A stretch of DNA of 64,000 nucleotides from Actinocrispum wychmicini (GCF_004345645.1 NZ_SLWS01000005.1:1-64000), one strand, 5' to 3'. Positions 1 to 8,839 are shown, counted from the first letter of the stretch. The notes: generated by a model from the letters alone, not told the origin. Numbers and translations: made by a program.

Positions 1-54
1 GATCTCGTGGATCCGCCAGGGTTGGGCGGTGTGCGCGGTGTCTGGGAGCCTCAT
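1..54 (-). CDS. DUF2867-type protein, N-terminal fragment (runs off left edge)
   Basis: Only 18 codons are present, starting with ATG at 52-54 (minus strand) behind a good GAGGGAGGAC ribosome binding site. The start MRLPDTAHTAQPWRIHEI resembles the N-terminus of DUF2867 proteins that often sit beside TetR regulators; this is recognition from memory on a short stretch. It is divergent from the TetR gene, and the two share the palindrome at 71-103, so it is the likely target of that regulator. The gene continues outside the window. Confidence 0.6.
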   Translation of the reverse strand, partial: MRLPDTAHTAQPWRIHEI

Positions 55-70
55 GATCGTCCTCCCTCAA

Positions 71-103
71 TCCATCCATACAGTGCTGTACTGTACGGAT
101 GGA
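71..103. promoter_or_regulatory. Operator-like palindrome between TetR gene and divergent gene
   Basis: Left arm TCCATCCATACAGT (71-84) and right arm ACTGTACGGATGGA (90-103) are inverted repeats matching at 13 of 14 positions, with a 5-base centre (85-89). It lies between two divergent genes, one of which is a TetR regulator, the classic place for an autoregulatory TetR operator. Binding is inferred, not shown. Confidence 0.75.
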
Positions 104-170
104 AGGTAGACTCCCTGTGACGGCGGGGGCAAGGCACCGTGCCGCAGGCCACACCGGGAGGAGCGAGGCG

Positions 171-719
171 ATGGCGGCGACGGCGCGCACCCCGCGCGGC
201 ACGTGGATCGAGGAGGGGCTTCGGGCCCTGGCCGAAGGCGGCCCGGACGCGGTCCGAGTCGACGTGCTGGCCAAAGCGCTCGGCGTCACGCGGGGCAGCT
301 TCTACTGGCACTTCAAAGACCGGGGCGCGCTGTTGGAGGCGCTGCTGGACACCTGGGAGCGGATGGGCGCCGACGAGGTCATCGCGCGCGTGGAGGCCGA
401 GGGCGCGGACGCCAGGGACAAAGTGCGGCTACTGGCCGCCCGCGTCCCCGCGACCGCCCTGATGCCCGTCGACCTCGCGGTCCGCGCCTGGGCCCGCCGC
501 GACCCCGCAGTCGCCGAGCGCCTGCGCCGGGTGGACAACCGGCGCATGGCCTACCTGCGCGCGCTGTTCAGCGCCTTCTGCCCCGACCCCGACGACGTCG
601 AGGCCCGCAGCATGCTCGCCTTCTCACTGGCCATCGCCAACCAGTCTCTCGCCGCCGACCACGGCGAGCGCAGCCGCGCGGACGTGCTCGACCTGGCCAC
701 CCAGCGCCTGCTGACCTGA
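171..719 (+). CDS. TetR/AcrR family transcriptional regulator
   Basis: This 182-residue protein is a one-component repressor. Its N-terminal helix-turn-helix covers about residues 12-55, with the typical core LAKALGVTRGSFYWHF and a following DRGALLEALL helix; the C-terminal half is the variable ligand-binding and dimerisation region. The ATG at 171 is chosen because GGGAGGAG lies just upstream; the earlier in-frame ATG at 99 falls inside the palindrome. It is divergent from a DUF2867-like gene and probably controls both through the palindrome at 71-103. The ligand cannot be predicted. Confidence 0.9.
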   Translation: MAATARTPRGTWIEEGLRALAEGGPDAVRVDVLAKALGVTRGSFYWHFKDRGALLEALLDTWERMGADEVIARVEAEGADARDKVRLLAARVPATALMPVDLAVRAWARRDPAVAERLRRVDNRRMAYLRALFSAFCPDPDDVEARSMLAFSLAIANQSLAADHGERSRADVLDLATQRLLT

Positions 720-803
720 CACCCACAGACGACGAAGCCGTGCCAGGCCAGGCCCCCGACCCCCGAGCGCGTGAGGACGACCGTCGGTAGCGCGAACGCA
801 CGG

Positions 804-820
804 TCATCGGCATGTGCGGG
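804..820. repeat. Half copy of a dispersed palindromic repeat
   Basis: TCATCGGCATGTGCGGG matches the core CATCGGCATGTGCGG also found at 6333-6347 and 9871-9885. Here only the right arm is well kept. It lies between the TetR gene and the integrase remnant. Confidence 0.45.
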
Positions 821-838
821 TGTCCGGCTGGTGGTTTG

Positions 839-1734
839 TTAGGTGGCGGAGGCCATGTAGGCGGCGAGGATGTAGTTGGGGTGTCGGTCGAGGTTCTTGC
901 GGGCGCGGTCGTAGCGCATGGTGGTGCGTGGGTCGGCGTGGCGGGCGGCGATCTGCACGTCGCGCAGGTCGACGCCGGCGTCGAGCATGGTGGTGACGTA
1001 GGTGTGCCGCAGCAGGTGCGGATGCACCTGGGGCAGGCGCACCACCGCCGTCTCGGCCAGGGCGTGTAGGCGCAGGGTGGCGCAGTGCCGGTCCATTCGC
1101 CGGCCGCGGCGGTTGAGCAGCACCGGGCCCGCTGGTCGGTCGTCGATGGCGTGGTCGACGGCGCGTCCCACCGCGGGTGGCAGTGGCACGAGGGTTTCCT
1201 TGCCGCCCTTGCCATGCACGAGTAGGACGCGGTGTCCGTGTTGTTCGCCGAGGTCGTGCACGTCGGTTCGGCTGGCTTCGCAGATGCGTAGCCCGAGGAG
1301 GCCGAGCATGGCCACCAGGGCGAAGTCGAACCGGTTGTCCGACAGTCGGGCTGCGGCCAGCAGCGCTTCGAACTGTAGGTGCGAGAGGCCCAGTACCGGT
1401 GACTCGTTCGGCACGCGGGGACGGCGGACGTACTCGGCTGGTGAGTGGGCCAGCACGGTGTCGATCACGCAGGTGCGGTAGAAGCCGGTCACCACGGCCA
1501 TCCGCCGTGACACGGTCGCGGGCTTGAATCGACGTATTTCCTGCATCCAGCGCACGTACAGCTCGACCTGTGCCCGGCCGAGCGTCATCGGCGCCAGGTC
1601 GCGCTCGGCGCACCAGGCGAAGAACAGCCGCAGATCGGACTCGTAGTGCGTCCGCGAGGGGTGCCGGTATAGCGGCCGAGGTAGGCAGATGCCGCCAACC
1701 GCACAACAACATCATCAGATCCAGTCAGGTCCAT
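839..1734 (-). pseudogene. Tyrosine recombinase (phage-type integrase), frameshifted
   Basis: The reading frame 839-1588 encodes the C-terminal core-binding and catalytic domains of a tyrosine recombinase: Arg in LRICEAS, the Lys hairpin HGKGGKE, the box HPHLLRH and the second His region ARHADPRTTMRYD. The nucleophilic Tyr is probably in TTMRYD. The N-terminal SAM-like part continues upstream in another frame from an ATG at 1734 (MDLTGSDDVVVRLAAS) and joins near 1650: one missing base there would restore GTPSRTHYESDLRLFFAWC leading into the downstream frame. It may be inactive, or an N-truncated protein may start at 1588. It is the most complete integrase seen in the island. Confidence 0.75.
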
Positions 1735-1789
1735 GACCAACAGCGTGATTCGGAACGTCACCACCAGACACCGCCACATTCGCTGATGA

Positions 1790-2050
1790 CAGGACGTCGG
1801 GCGTTCGTAGCGCAGAAAGCCTTGGCCGCTCGACTGAGGTGAGACCACCGGGCTTCCTCCATCCGCCGCACGTACAGCTCGATCCGCGCCCACCCTGGCG
1901 CCAGGCGAAGAAGATCTGCAGGTCCGCCTCCGAAGGTGTCCGCGCGACTCTGGTGTAGCGATCGAGGTAAGCCGCGCCACCAGTCGTAACACCGTGTCGT
2001 GGTTCTGGCGGTGTCGCGGGGAGGGGCAGTGGCCGGGACTTGCGTGTCAT
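1790..2050 (-). pseudogene. Second tyrosine recombinase N-terminal fragment
   Basis: A second, more decayed copy of the integrase N-terminus lies directly upstream. From an ATG at 2050 one frame gives AAYLDRYTRVARTPSEADL followed by QIFFAW, and after a frame change near 1900 another gives RIELYVRRMEEARW, which parallel the first copy (AAYLGRYTGT, DLRLFFAW, QVELYVRWMQEIRRF). The catalytic domain is missing. This looks like a tandem duplicate or a second element reduced to its N-terminal segment. Exact ends are uncertain. Confidence 0.55.
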
Positions 2051-2164
2051 TTGACACAGAATGCGGCTCCGTTGATCGGTAGAACTGCGTCTCACTGCCC
2101 ACCCTGTGAGGCGAGCGGTCGCCGAGGGTGAGCGGAAGGGATCAGTCGCTGGCGAGGAGTTGGG

Positions 2165-2872
2165 ATGCAGGGGCCGTCATCGCGCGATGTGCGCGTGCAG
2201 ATCGGTGGGAACGTCCATGGCTCGGTGGTGGCCGGCGATGGCAATGTTGCCTACTTGAACAGTTCGACGCCTGGTCCGGCGGCCGGGTCCGAACCGGATC
2301 GGCGTGCTGACCTGCTGGCGGTGCACCGGGTTGTGGTGACCATGGACGTGCAGAGGTCGAGCTCGCGCAACAATGAGGGACAACGGCGTATGCGCCGAGC
2401 GTTAGATGAGTGCGTGCAGGCGGGGGCTGTGGCGCTGGATGTCCCACAGGATGTCTTCGAGGCGTTCGACCGCGGTGACGGTCTCGTGGTGGTGATGCCG
2501 GAGAAGGTCACGTTGGTTGATGTGCTCGACACCTTCGTCGAGGCGGTCGCCAAGGCGTTGCGGGAGTACAACGTGGCGGCCAGTGATGCCTACCGGATCG
2601 ACCTGCGGGCTGCTGTGCACGTCGGCTACGTAGACCGGGTGGGCAGTAAGTGGTCCGGGACCCCGTTGGTGCACGTGGCGCGTTTGGTGGACGCGCCTGA
2701 GGTGAAGGACATCCTCAGCGAGGCCGGCGATGCTTGCCTGGCGCTGGTCGTGTCGTATGCGGTGAAGCAGGTGGTGGCCGACGGCTACTGCCGGGTTGGT
2801 GTCTCCGGGTACCGGCGCGTGGAGGTGGTCGTCAAGGAGACGTCGTGCGATGGCTGGTTGCGGTTGTTGTGA
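2165..2872 (+). CDS. Nucleotidyl-cyclase-like protein with N-terminal GG amyloid-like motif
   Basis: This 235-residue protein has two parts. Residues 9-27 contain VQIGGN and VVAGDGN, a short beta-rich motif resembling RHIM-type or bacterial amyloid signalling sequences. Residues 52-230 look like a class III nucleotidyl cyclase domain: candidate metal Asp at D61 (VVVTMDVQ) and D105 (FDRGDGLVV), exactly 44 residues apart as in class III cyclases, then RAAVHVGYV and LVHVARLVD. The transition-state Arg is present (R173) but the partner Asn position is Val (V169), so it may be catalytically degenerate. The next gene is a STAND-TPR protein with a similar motif, 47 bases downstream; the two are probably cotranscribed. 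The assignment is by pattern only. Confidence 0.6.
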   Translation: MQGPSSRDVRVQIGGNVHGSVVAGDGNVAYLNSSTPGPAAGSEPDRRADLLAVHRVVVTMDVQRSSSRNNEGQRRMRRALDECVQAGAVALDVPQDVFEAFDRGDGLVVVMPEKVTLVDVLDTFVEAVAKALREYNVAASDAYRIDLRAAVHVGYVDRVGSKWSGTPLVHVARLVDAPEVKDILSEAGDACLALVVSYAVKQVVADGYCRVGVSGYRRVEVVVKETSCDGWLRLL

Positions 2873-2919
2873 TCAGGCCCCTCGTTTCGGGGTTCTCACG
2901 TGGCGCGCAGGGAGTGGTC

Positions 2920-5900
2920 GTGAGCTGGGAGTATGACGACCTCGAACGTCCGGACGAAGACGGTCAAGGGGGACACGGTGGCGTCACCTACAACGTCGAG
3001 GTCGGCGGGGCGACCGACGGGCCGGTAGTGGCGGGGAGCCACAACATCGTCGTCGATGCGCGACATGGATCATCGGTCACGGTGGGAAGGGTGGAGCTAG
3101 AGCGGCGCTACTGGTTGGGCCCCGTCGAACCGGAGCCACACGCACAGGTGGGCGAGTTGTCGGTGAGCCAACTGCTGGCGGCCCGTAATGGCGTGGTCGA
3201 GTTCACGAGGCGCGGTGCGGAACTGGACGAATTGCGGCGATGGTGCGAGATGTCGACCGTCAACTGCGCGGCATTGCTTGTGTACGGCCCAGGCGGGCAG
3301 GGCAAGACGCGCCTGGCAACTCAGTTCGCGGTGGAAGCCAGGCGGACGGGCTGGTACGTGGTGGCTGCCCGACACGTCGGCGACAGCACCCGCGCTCGTG
3401 GCTACCGGTCCGGTGGCGGTGCGGGTGGCAGCGAGGTTCATGCTTCGACCGGGGCCGCTGGTCTGCTGGTGTTGGTCGACTACGCGGAGCGGTGGCCGAT
3501 AGAGGATCTGCTCAGCATGGCCGACGATTTCGTGATGACGGGCGACATGCCGGTACGGCTGTTGCTGATGGCTCGGTCGACTGGCTGGTGGACAAGTGTG
3601 CGGCACGAGTTCACCGAGCGCCGGTTTCGGGCGGCGCAACTGCGTTTGGGGCCGCTCGCCGCCAAGGTCATCGACCGCAACAGCCTGTTCGACGAGGCCC
3701 GCGACCGGTTCGCTGCCGTGCTCGGGGTGTTCGACGTCCACCGGATCCCGCATCCGGTCAACCTGGCTGAGGATGCGTTTGGCCTGGTGCTTGCAGTGCA
3801 TATGGCCGCGCTGGCCGCTGTCGACGCGCACGCTAGGGGCCAGCAGGCCCCAACTGATCCTGTTGCTTTGTCGGCCTACCTGTTGGACCGTGAGTTCGCC
3901 TACTGGCAACGGTTGTGCTCGGCCGGGCGCGTCCGCATCAGGCCAAGCACGATGGCCCGCACTGTGTTCACCGCGACTCTGACCCGGCCGCTGCCTTACC
4001 GGCACGCGGTCAGTGTGTTGGAGGGACTCGGTGTGCCTTCGGCGAGCGAGCCCGCAGACATCGTGCTTGCTGACCACGGCTGCTGCTATCCGCCTGCCGA
4101 TCCGGACACCCTGCTCGAACCGCTGTACCCGGATCGGTTGGCCGAGGATTTCCTCGCGCTGATGCTTCCAGGCCATGATGTCGCGGGATATCAGCCGGAT
4201 GCGTGGACGAGCGCGGTGCCAACGCATTTGCTGGGAGGTGCCACGGGCGACCCCGCGGCACCTCCCAGCCCCGGTGTGATCCGCGCGGCGCTCACCATGC
4301 TTGTGGAAGCCGCACGCCGGTGGCCGCATTTGGTACGCCGGCAGTTGGCACCGTTGCTGCGCACGCGTCCGGAGTTGGCTTTGGCCGCAGGCAGTGCCGT
4401 GCTCAGTGCACTGGCCGAGCTGTCAGAACTGGACATGGGAGTGCTTGCCGCGATCGAGTCGCAGTTCCCAGTACGCGGGCTGGCGCACCTGGACCCAGGC
4501 ATCGCCGATATCACCGCGCGGCTGGTCGAGCATCAACTGTCGACCGAGCGGGATCCCGCGGTGCGTGCGACGCGCCTCGCCCACTTGGCTGACCGGCTCG
4601 ACGCCGCTGGACGACACGACGAGGCGCTGGCAGCGTTCAACGAGGCGGTACGCATCCGCCGCGAACTGGCCGAACTGCTGCCACTTTTCTTCTGCCCGGG
4701 TCTGGCCCGTTCCCTGCTTAGTTTGGCCAGTCAGTTGACGCAGCTGGGTAGGCACGAGGGCGCCGTTGCCGCCGTCGAGGAGTCACTGGGCATCTACCAG
4801 CTCATGGCCGAGCGAGAACCCGATGCGTACCGCGGCAACGTGGCGGTGGCGCTGGAACGGCGTGGCAACTGCCTGTCCCGATTGGGCCGGCACGCCGAGG
4901 CCCTGACCGCAGCCCAGGACGCGGTGCGCATCCGCCGCGAACTTGACGCTGCCGATCCCGCTGCCGAACCGGCTGATCTCGGCCGCGCTCTGGAGAACCT
5001 CGCCGTCCAGCTGGCGATGGTGAACCGGTTCGAAGACGCGTCGGCGGCTGGCGAGGAGGCGCTGTCGATCTTCCGCACGCTCGCGGCGACGAATCCGCAG
5101 GAATTCCACGCCGAGCTCGCTCTGTCGCTGAACAATCTGAGCGGCAGCTGGTATCGGCTTGGCCGACTCGACCAGGCGCGGGACGCGGCCCAGGAAGCGG
5201 TCACGCTCTACCGGGATCTAGTTGCGGCCAACCCGTCCGCGTTCCGGTTCCCCCTCACCAGGGCGCTGCACAACCTCGGCAGCGTGCTGTCCGATCTCGG
5301 CGACCGTGCGCAAGGACTAGCGCTCAACGAGGAGGCGGTGTGCATCCGCCGAGAGCTCGCGGCGGCCAACCCGGTGGCCTCTACAGCCGATCTCGCCAGA
5401 TCCCTGGACGGGCTGGCCGCCGACCTGATCGATCTGGGCCGGCACGACCAAGCGGTGTCGATCGCCACCGAGGCTGTGGACATCCTCCGCCCACTGGCCG
5501 AGCAGAATCCCATCGCCCTACGGCGCGATTTCGTCAGGGCGCAAACCCGGCTGTCTCAGGCCCTGGCCGGGTCCGGCCAGGGCGAACCCGCGTTGGCTGC
5601 GGCGCGGAGTGCGGCGACCGAGTATCACACGCTGGCCGCGGCCGATCCAACGATGTTCTGGTCCGACCTTGCCGACGCACTCAACAGGCTGGGCAACAGA
5701 CTGTCCACACTGCACCGATGGACGGACACGTTGCCGTACCGCAAAAAGGCGGTGCGCATCGGCCGCGTGCTAGCCCGCGACGGCACGACCGAATCGCGCG
5801 ACAGACTCGCCGGACTGCTCAAGAACCTTGCCACCAGCCTGATCACCGTGAAGTACTCAGTCGAGGCGCTGGCCGCTATGCGTGAATCACTTCGGCTCTA

Positions 5901-6270
5901 TCGAGAGCTGGCTGAGGAGAACTCGGGACGGTTCCGTGCTGAACTAGCGTGGGCGCTGAGCAACATTGGCGTCTACCTCCACGGTTTCCAGCGTTGGCAG
6001 GAGGCACACGACGCGACAGCCGAAGCCGTCGTGCTCTATCGCGCCCTGGCCGAGACCGACCCAGTCACATACACTCCGCACCTGGCGCGATCGCTGAACA
6101 ATCTTGGTGTGTGGCTGATCGCGCTGGGACGCCAACACGACGCTCGGACCAGCATGGCCGAAGCCGTGCGTCTGCGCGAGCAGCTCGCCGCACACGACCC
6201 CGATGCATTCGACGATCAACTCGCCGAATCTTTGGATCTGCTGAGCTTCGCGCGCAACCACAGATCTTGA
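2920..6270 (+). CDS. STAND NTPase with C-terminal TPR array and N-terminal GG motif
   Basis: This 1116-residue protein is a predicted NLR-like signal-transducing ATPase. Residues 22-45 hold the motif VTYNVEVGGATDGPVVAG. A P-loop GPGGQGKT is at about 123-130 and a Walker B LLVLVDYAE ends near 190; a winged-helix-like region follows. From about residue 548 to the end there are 12 TPR units of about 48 residues, each with an A-x-x-A-x-x-[EQ]-A-V/L-x-[IL]-[YR]-R-x-L helix. GTG 2920 is chosen because CAGGGAG lies 6 bases upstream; the frame is open further up but that overlaps the cyclase-like gene. TPRs probably sense a ligand, and oligomerisation would expose the N-terminal motif. Function is inferred. 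Confidence 0.8.
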   Translation: MSWEYDDLERPDEDGQGGHGGVTYNVEVGGATDGPVVAGSHNIVVDARHGSSVTVGRVELERRYWLGPVEPEPHAQVGELSVSQLLAARNGVVEFTRRGAELDELRRWCEMSTVNCAALLVYGPGGQGKTRLATQFAVEARRTGWYVVAARHVGDSTRARGYRSGGGAGGSEVHASTGAAGLLVLVDYAERWPIEDLLSMADDFVMTGDMPVRLLLMARSTGWWTSVRHEFTERRFRAAQLRLGPLAAKVIDRNSLFDEARDRFAAVLGVFDVHRIPHPVNLAEDAFGLVLAVHMAALAAVDAHARGQQAPTDPVALSAYLLDREFAYWQRLCSAGRVRIRPSTMARTVFTATLTRPLPYRHAVSVLEGLGVPSASEPADIVLADHGCCYPPADPDTLLEPLYPDRLAEDFLALMLPGHDVAGYQPDAWTSAVPTHLLGGATGDPAAPPSPGVIRAALTMLVEAARRWPHLVRRQLAPLLRTRPELALAAGSAVLSALAELSELDMGVLAAIESQFPVRGLAHLDPGIADITARLVEHQLSTERDPAVRATRLAHLADRLDAAGRHDEALAAFNEAVRIRRELAELLPLFFCPGLARSLLSLASQLTQLGRHEGAVAAVEESLGIYQLMAEREPDAYRGNVAVALERRGNCLSRLGRHAEALTAAQDAVRIRRELDAADPAAEPADLGRALENLAVQLAMVNRFEDASAAGEEALSIFRTLAATNPQEFHAELALSLNNLSGSWYRLGRLDQARDAAQEAVTLYRDLVAANPSAFRFPLTRALHNLGSVLSDLGDRAQGLALNEEAVCIRRELAAANPVASTADLARSLDGLAADLIDLGRHDQAVSIATEAVDILRPLAEQNPIALRRDFVRAQTRLSQALAGSGQGEPALAAARSAATEYHTLAAADPTMFWSDLADALNRLGNRLSTLHRWTDTLPYRKKAVRIGRVLARDGTTESRDRLAGLLKNLATSLITVKYSVEALAAMRESLRLYRELAEENSGRFRAELAWALSNIGVYLHGFQRWQEAHDATAEAVVLYRALAETDPVTYTPHLARSLNNLGVWLIALGRQHDARTSMAEAVRLREQLAAHDPDAFDDQLAESLDLLSFARNHRS

Positions 6271-6326
6271 CCAGCCAGGATCGAATCGTGCAGCGCCTGA
6301 CGCGCCTCCCTGCCTGAGCCGACATG

Positions 6327-6348
6327 TCCGCTCATCGGCATGTGCGGA
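6327..6348. repeat. Dispersed palindromic repeat (hairpin)
   Basis: TCCGCTCAT (6327-6335), loop CGGC, ATGTGCGGA (6340-6348): arms match at 8 of 9 positions. The core is shared with sites at 804-820 and 9862-9887. It lies just past the stop of the STAND-TPR gene and may act as a transcript 3' hairpin or be a REP-like element. Confidence 0.55.
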
Positions 6349-6402
6349 CGCCCGAGGCGTTCGAACAGTGTGGGGACGCCAGTGGATCGACTGAATGATC
6401 CG

Positions 6403-6612
6403 CTACCTTGATCGTCGCATTCGGACTGTTCCGGCTGCGGTGAGCGTACCGGCCACTAGTGGAATGACCGGGCCGATCGACACGAGCGTGATCACTCCGG
6501 CGATCAGCAAGGTGATCAGGATGACTGCGCGGAGAAATGGCTGCCAGTGCTCATCGCGCAGGATATCCAGCAAGGCGCTGGCAAGCCGTGATCCTGGGTC
6601 ATCGCTGTGCAC
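6403..6612 (-). CDS. Small two-helix membrane protein
   Basis: This 69-residue protein starts at GTG 6612, overlapping the end of the preceding membrane-protein gene by 14 bases, with GAAGAGG just upstream. It begins with a polar helix (HSDDPGSRLASALLDILRDE) and then has two hydrophobic segments (LITLLIAGVITLVSIGPVI and VAGTLTAAG) before a basic tail VRMRRSR. It is the last gene of the PadR-membrane protein operon. No family was recognised. Confidence 0.5.
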   Translation of the reverse strand: MHSDDPGSRLASALLDILRDEHWQPFLRAVILITLLIAGVITLVSIGPVIPLVAGTLTAAGTVRMRRSR

Positions 6613-7447
6613 GGGTGGCCTCTTCGTGGATGGTTGCCAGGTGTTGGCGCTGGGCGCGTTGGCGGAGGTGGATTGACCAGGAAGTCCATACGAGGACGGG
6701 CATGTGCGCGGTGAGGCTGCGCAGGAACCGTCGGCGTTCGCGAGGGTTGGTGATGTCGGCAAGGTAGCCAACGTTCGTGTGCAGCCACAGCTTGGCTTCG
6801 TCTGCGGGCAGGAGTTTGCCCAGCTGGCGGAGCACGTCCCGGAGGCGTTGCTCGTCGATATCGCACAGGCCGAAGACCTGCGTGAGCCACCGGGCGAGGA
6901 GCACCACGGCGAGTACCATGCCGCCTGCGGTGTACAGCCCGAACAGTGCGATGATTAAGACCGAACCACCGCCGACGACCAGTTCGAGTGCGCTGTCCCA
7001 TTCGTCGGCGTAACCGAGTAGCCCGCCGAAGACGGCAGCGGCGGCTGCGATCCACATCAGCGCGCGGCGAGGGACGAACAAGCTGATCAACAGTCCGGTC
7101 AGCAAGCCTGCCAGCGCTCCGCCGACTGTTCCACCGATCGTGCTCACCGCCAGAACGGCCATGGTTCCGCCGAAGACGCCCCGCCGAGTACACCGGACCC
7201 GCAACACGCTCGGCGGAATCCGAAGCAGCAAAGAGGTTTGGTCCTGTTCGCCGGCGTGGCGTTGCGACAGCCACCACACCGTGAGGGATGCGAACGCGCA
7301 GCCCGCAGCGATCAGCGCGAGTACCCCAACCGTTCGTGCCTCATGAAAACGCGGAGACGTCACCATCACGATCCCGGCGACCAGGGCAACAACACCGAAC
7401 GTACCCGCGGCCAGGGGCAGTGCGTCGCGTCTGCTGGTGGCGGTCAT
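6599..7447 (-). CDS. Multi-pass membrane protein of a PadR-controlled operon
   Basis: This 282-residue protein has about five or six hydrophobic segments: GTFGVVALVAGIVMV, VLALIAAGCAFASLTVWWL, a Gly-rich stretch with GGALAGLLTGLLISLFV, WIAAAAAVFGGLLGY and LIIALFGLYTAGGMVLAVVLL, and ends in a soluble, charged tail of about 90 residues. ATG 7447 is chosen because it follows the stop of the PadR gene by one base, giving coupled translation; an in-frame ATG at 7465 would overlap that gene. Genes directly behind PadR regulators are often their targets, typically transport or stress membrane proteins. No specific family was recognised. Confidence 0.65.
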   Translation of the reverse strand: MTATSRRDALPLAAGTFGVVALVAGIVMVTSPRFHEARTVGVLALIAAGCAFASLTVWWLSQRHAGEQDQTSLLLRIPPSVLRVRCTRRGVFGGTMAVLAVSTIGGTVGGALAGLLTGLLISLFVPRRALMWIAAAAAVFGGLLGYADEWDSALELVVGGGSVLIIALFGLYTAGGMVLAVVLLARWLTQVFGLCDIDEQRLRDVLRQLGKLLPADEAKLWLHTNVGYLADITNPRERRRFLRSLTAHMPVLVWTSWSIHLRQRAQRQHLATIHEEATRAQR

Positions 7448-7448
7448 G

Positions 7449-7790
7449 TCAGCTCTCCTCGGCACGTAGGCGCGGAGAGGTATCGAACAGTCGTACCAGG
7501 CTGGCCCGCCGTCGGTCGGCGTTGCTGAGAGCGGCTTGTGCTTTGATCACGCCGCTCGGCGTCAACCGGTAGTACCGTCGAGGTGGCCGGCCTTGCTGGG
7601 TCGGATCGAGCGACTCCCACCGGTCGGTGACCCAGCCCGCGTCCAGCAACCGCTGGAGTAGTGGATAGACCGTGCCGGGCGGTAAATCGGAGGACTTGAT
7701 CACATCTAGGCCGTAGATCTCCCCGTCAGGCACGGCGAGCAGGACCTGCAACACCAACAGCGTCTGCACGGTCATCCGAGGCTCGGCCAT
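7449..7790 (-). CDS. PadR family transcriptional regulator
   Basis: This 113-residue protein is a typical short PadR regulator. The winged helix spans about residues 5-85: LLVLQVLLAVPDGEIYGLDV, then PPGTVYPLLQRLLDAGWV and the wing GRPPRRYYRLTPSG. A short C-terminal helix for dimerisation follows (QAALSNADRRRASLVRLF). It starts at ATG 7790 and leads a three-gene operon with two membrane-protein genes. It probably represses its own operon; a weak dyad GAGT-CGT-ACTC lies about 15 bases upstream of the start. The signal is unknown. Confidence 0.88.
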   Translation of the reverse strand: MAEPRMTVQTLLVLQVLLAVPDGEIYGLDVIKSSDLPPGTVYPLLQRLLDAGWVTDRWESLDPTQQGRPPRRYYRLTPSGVIKAQAALSNADRRRASLVRLFDTSPRLRAEES

Positions 7791-7948
7791 ACTCTGACTC
7801 TAGATGAGTCGTACTCGATATAGGTACCTGCCGTTCAGGTGAACCGGTGTGCCCTCGGTCTGGGCGTTGGTGCCCAGGCGGTGGTGGTGTTCTTGTCGAG
7901 CAGGCTGGCTCGCGCCGTAGCGGGCAGTTCGGCAGCCAGGGCGGCGCT

Positions 7949-8700
7949 GTGACCACGACTCAGGTGGACTTGCAGGTGGCCGCGGACGCGGAGCTGTTTC
8001 CCGGTGGCGCCAAGCGATTCCTCTCCGCCACCCAGGCCCGCACCTTGATCACCACGATCAAGCCATGCGACATCGTCGACCACGACCCGTCGCCGGCTCG
8101 TGGTCGAGCTGATCGGCGAGCTCGACGGTATCGACCAGAAGATCAAGGCCATCGACAAAGACCTCACCGAACTCGTGACCGCCCGCGGCTGCACCCTCCC
8201 TGAGCTGCACGGCATCGGCCCGTCGGGTGCGGCTCGGTTGCTCGCCGATGTCGGGGACATCCACCGCTTCGCCAGCCGCGACCGGTTCACCTCCTGCAAC
8301 GGCACCGCTCCCCTGGATGCGTCCTGCGGCCAGCAGCAGCGCCACCGGCTTTCCCGCGCCGGCAACCGTCGCATCAACCGAACCCTGCACATCATGGCCG
8401 TCGTCCAGCTGCGTAACGCCACCCCAGGGCGGGCCTACTTCGACGCGAAGAACGCCGCGGGCAAGACCCCGATGGAAGCCATGCGCGCACTCACACGACG
8501 ACTATCCAATGCGGTCTACCGCCCAATGCGGTCTACCGCCGGATGTTGCACGACCAGCAGGCCACCGAGGCGGCAGGCCCGGGAGGGCACTCCGGGACGA
8601 CTCACCAGTCCAGCGTGACCGACCTACCCCCGGACATCGGCGCTTCGGACAAGCCACACCCGGACCCACCACAACCCAGCCTAACCCCCACTTCTCAGCC
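7949..8700 (+). pseudogene. IS110 family transposase remnant (C-terminal half, two frameshifts)
   Basis: Three frame segments together give the C-terminal half of an IS110 transposase. The first reads ELFPGGAKRFLSATQARTL; the second carries the transposase_20 core LHGIGPSGAARLLADVGDI with NGTAPLDASCG and HRLSRAGNRRINRTLHIMA; the third reads GPGGHSGTTHQSSVTDLPP. The first shift lies near 8085-8088 in a C run. The second is a 17-base tandem duplication (8506-8522 and 8523-8539) that moves the frame by exactly the amount needed. The N-terminal DEDD catalytic domain is absent, so the element is dead. Outer ends are not defined. Confidence 0.8.
8506..8539 (+). repeat. 17-base tandem duplication inside the IS110 remnant
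   Basis: CCAATGCGGTCTACCGC occurs twice back to back at 8506-8522 and 8523-8539, without mismatch. Its length is not a multiple of three and it explains the second frameshift of the transposase remnant. Confidence 0.95.
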
Positions 8701-8839
8701 GCCTCTTGACATAAGGGGGAGCCATGAGCGGATGTTGGGGTACGTCCGCCGCCTTGGTCGGCGGGATGCCTCATCCTGGACAGTGTCTTGTCCCGCTTGA
8801 GATGCCGCGATTGAGGCGTGGTGCGGATAGTCTGCTCGG

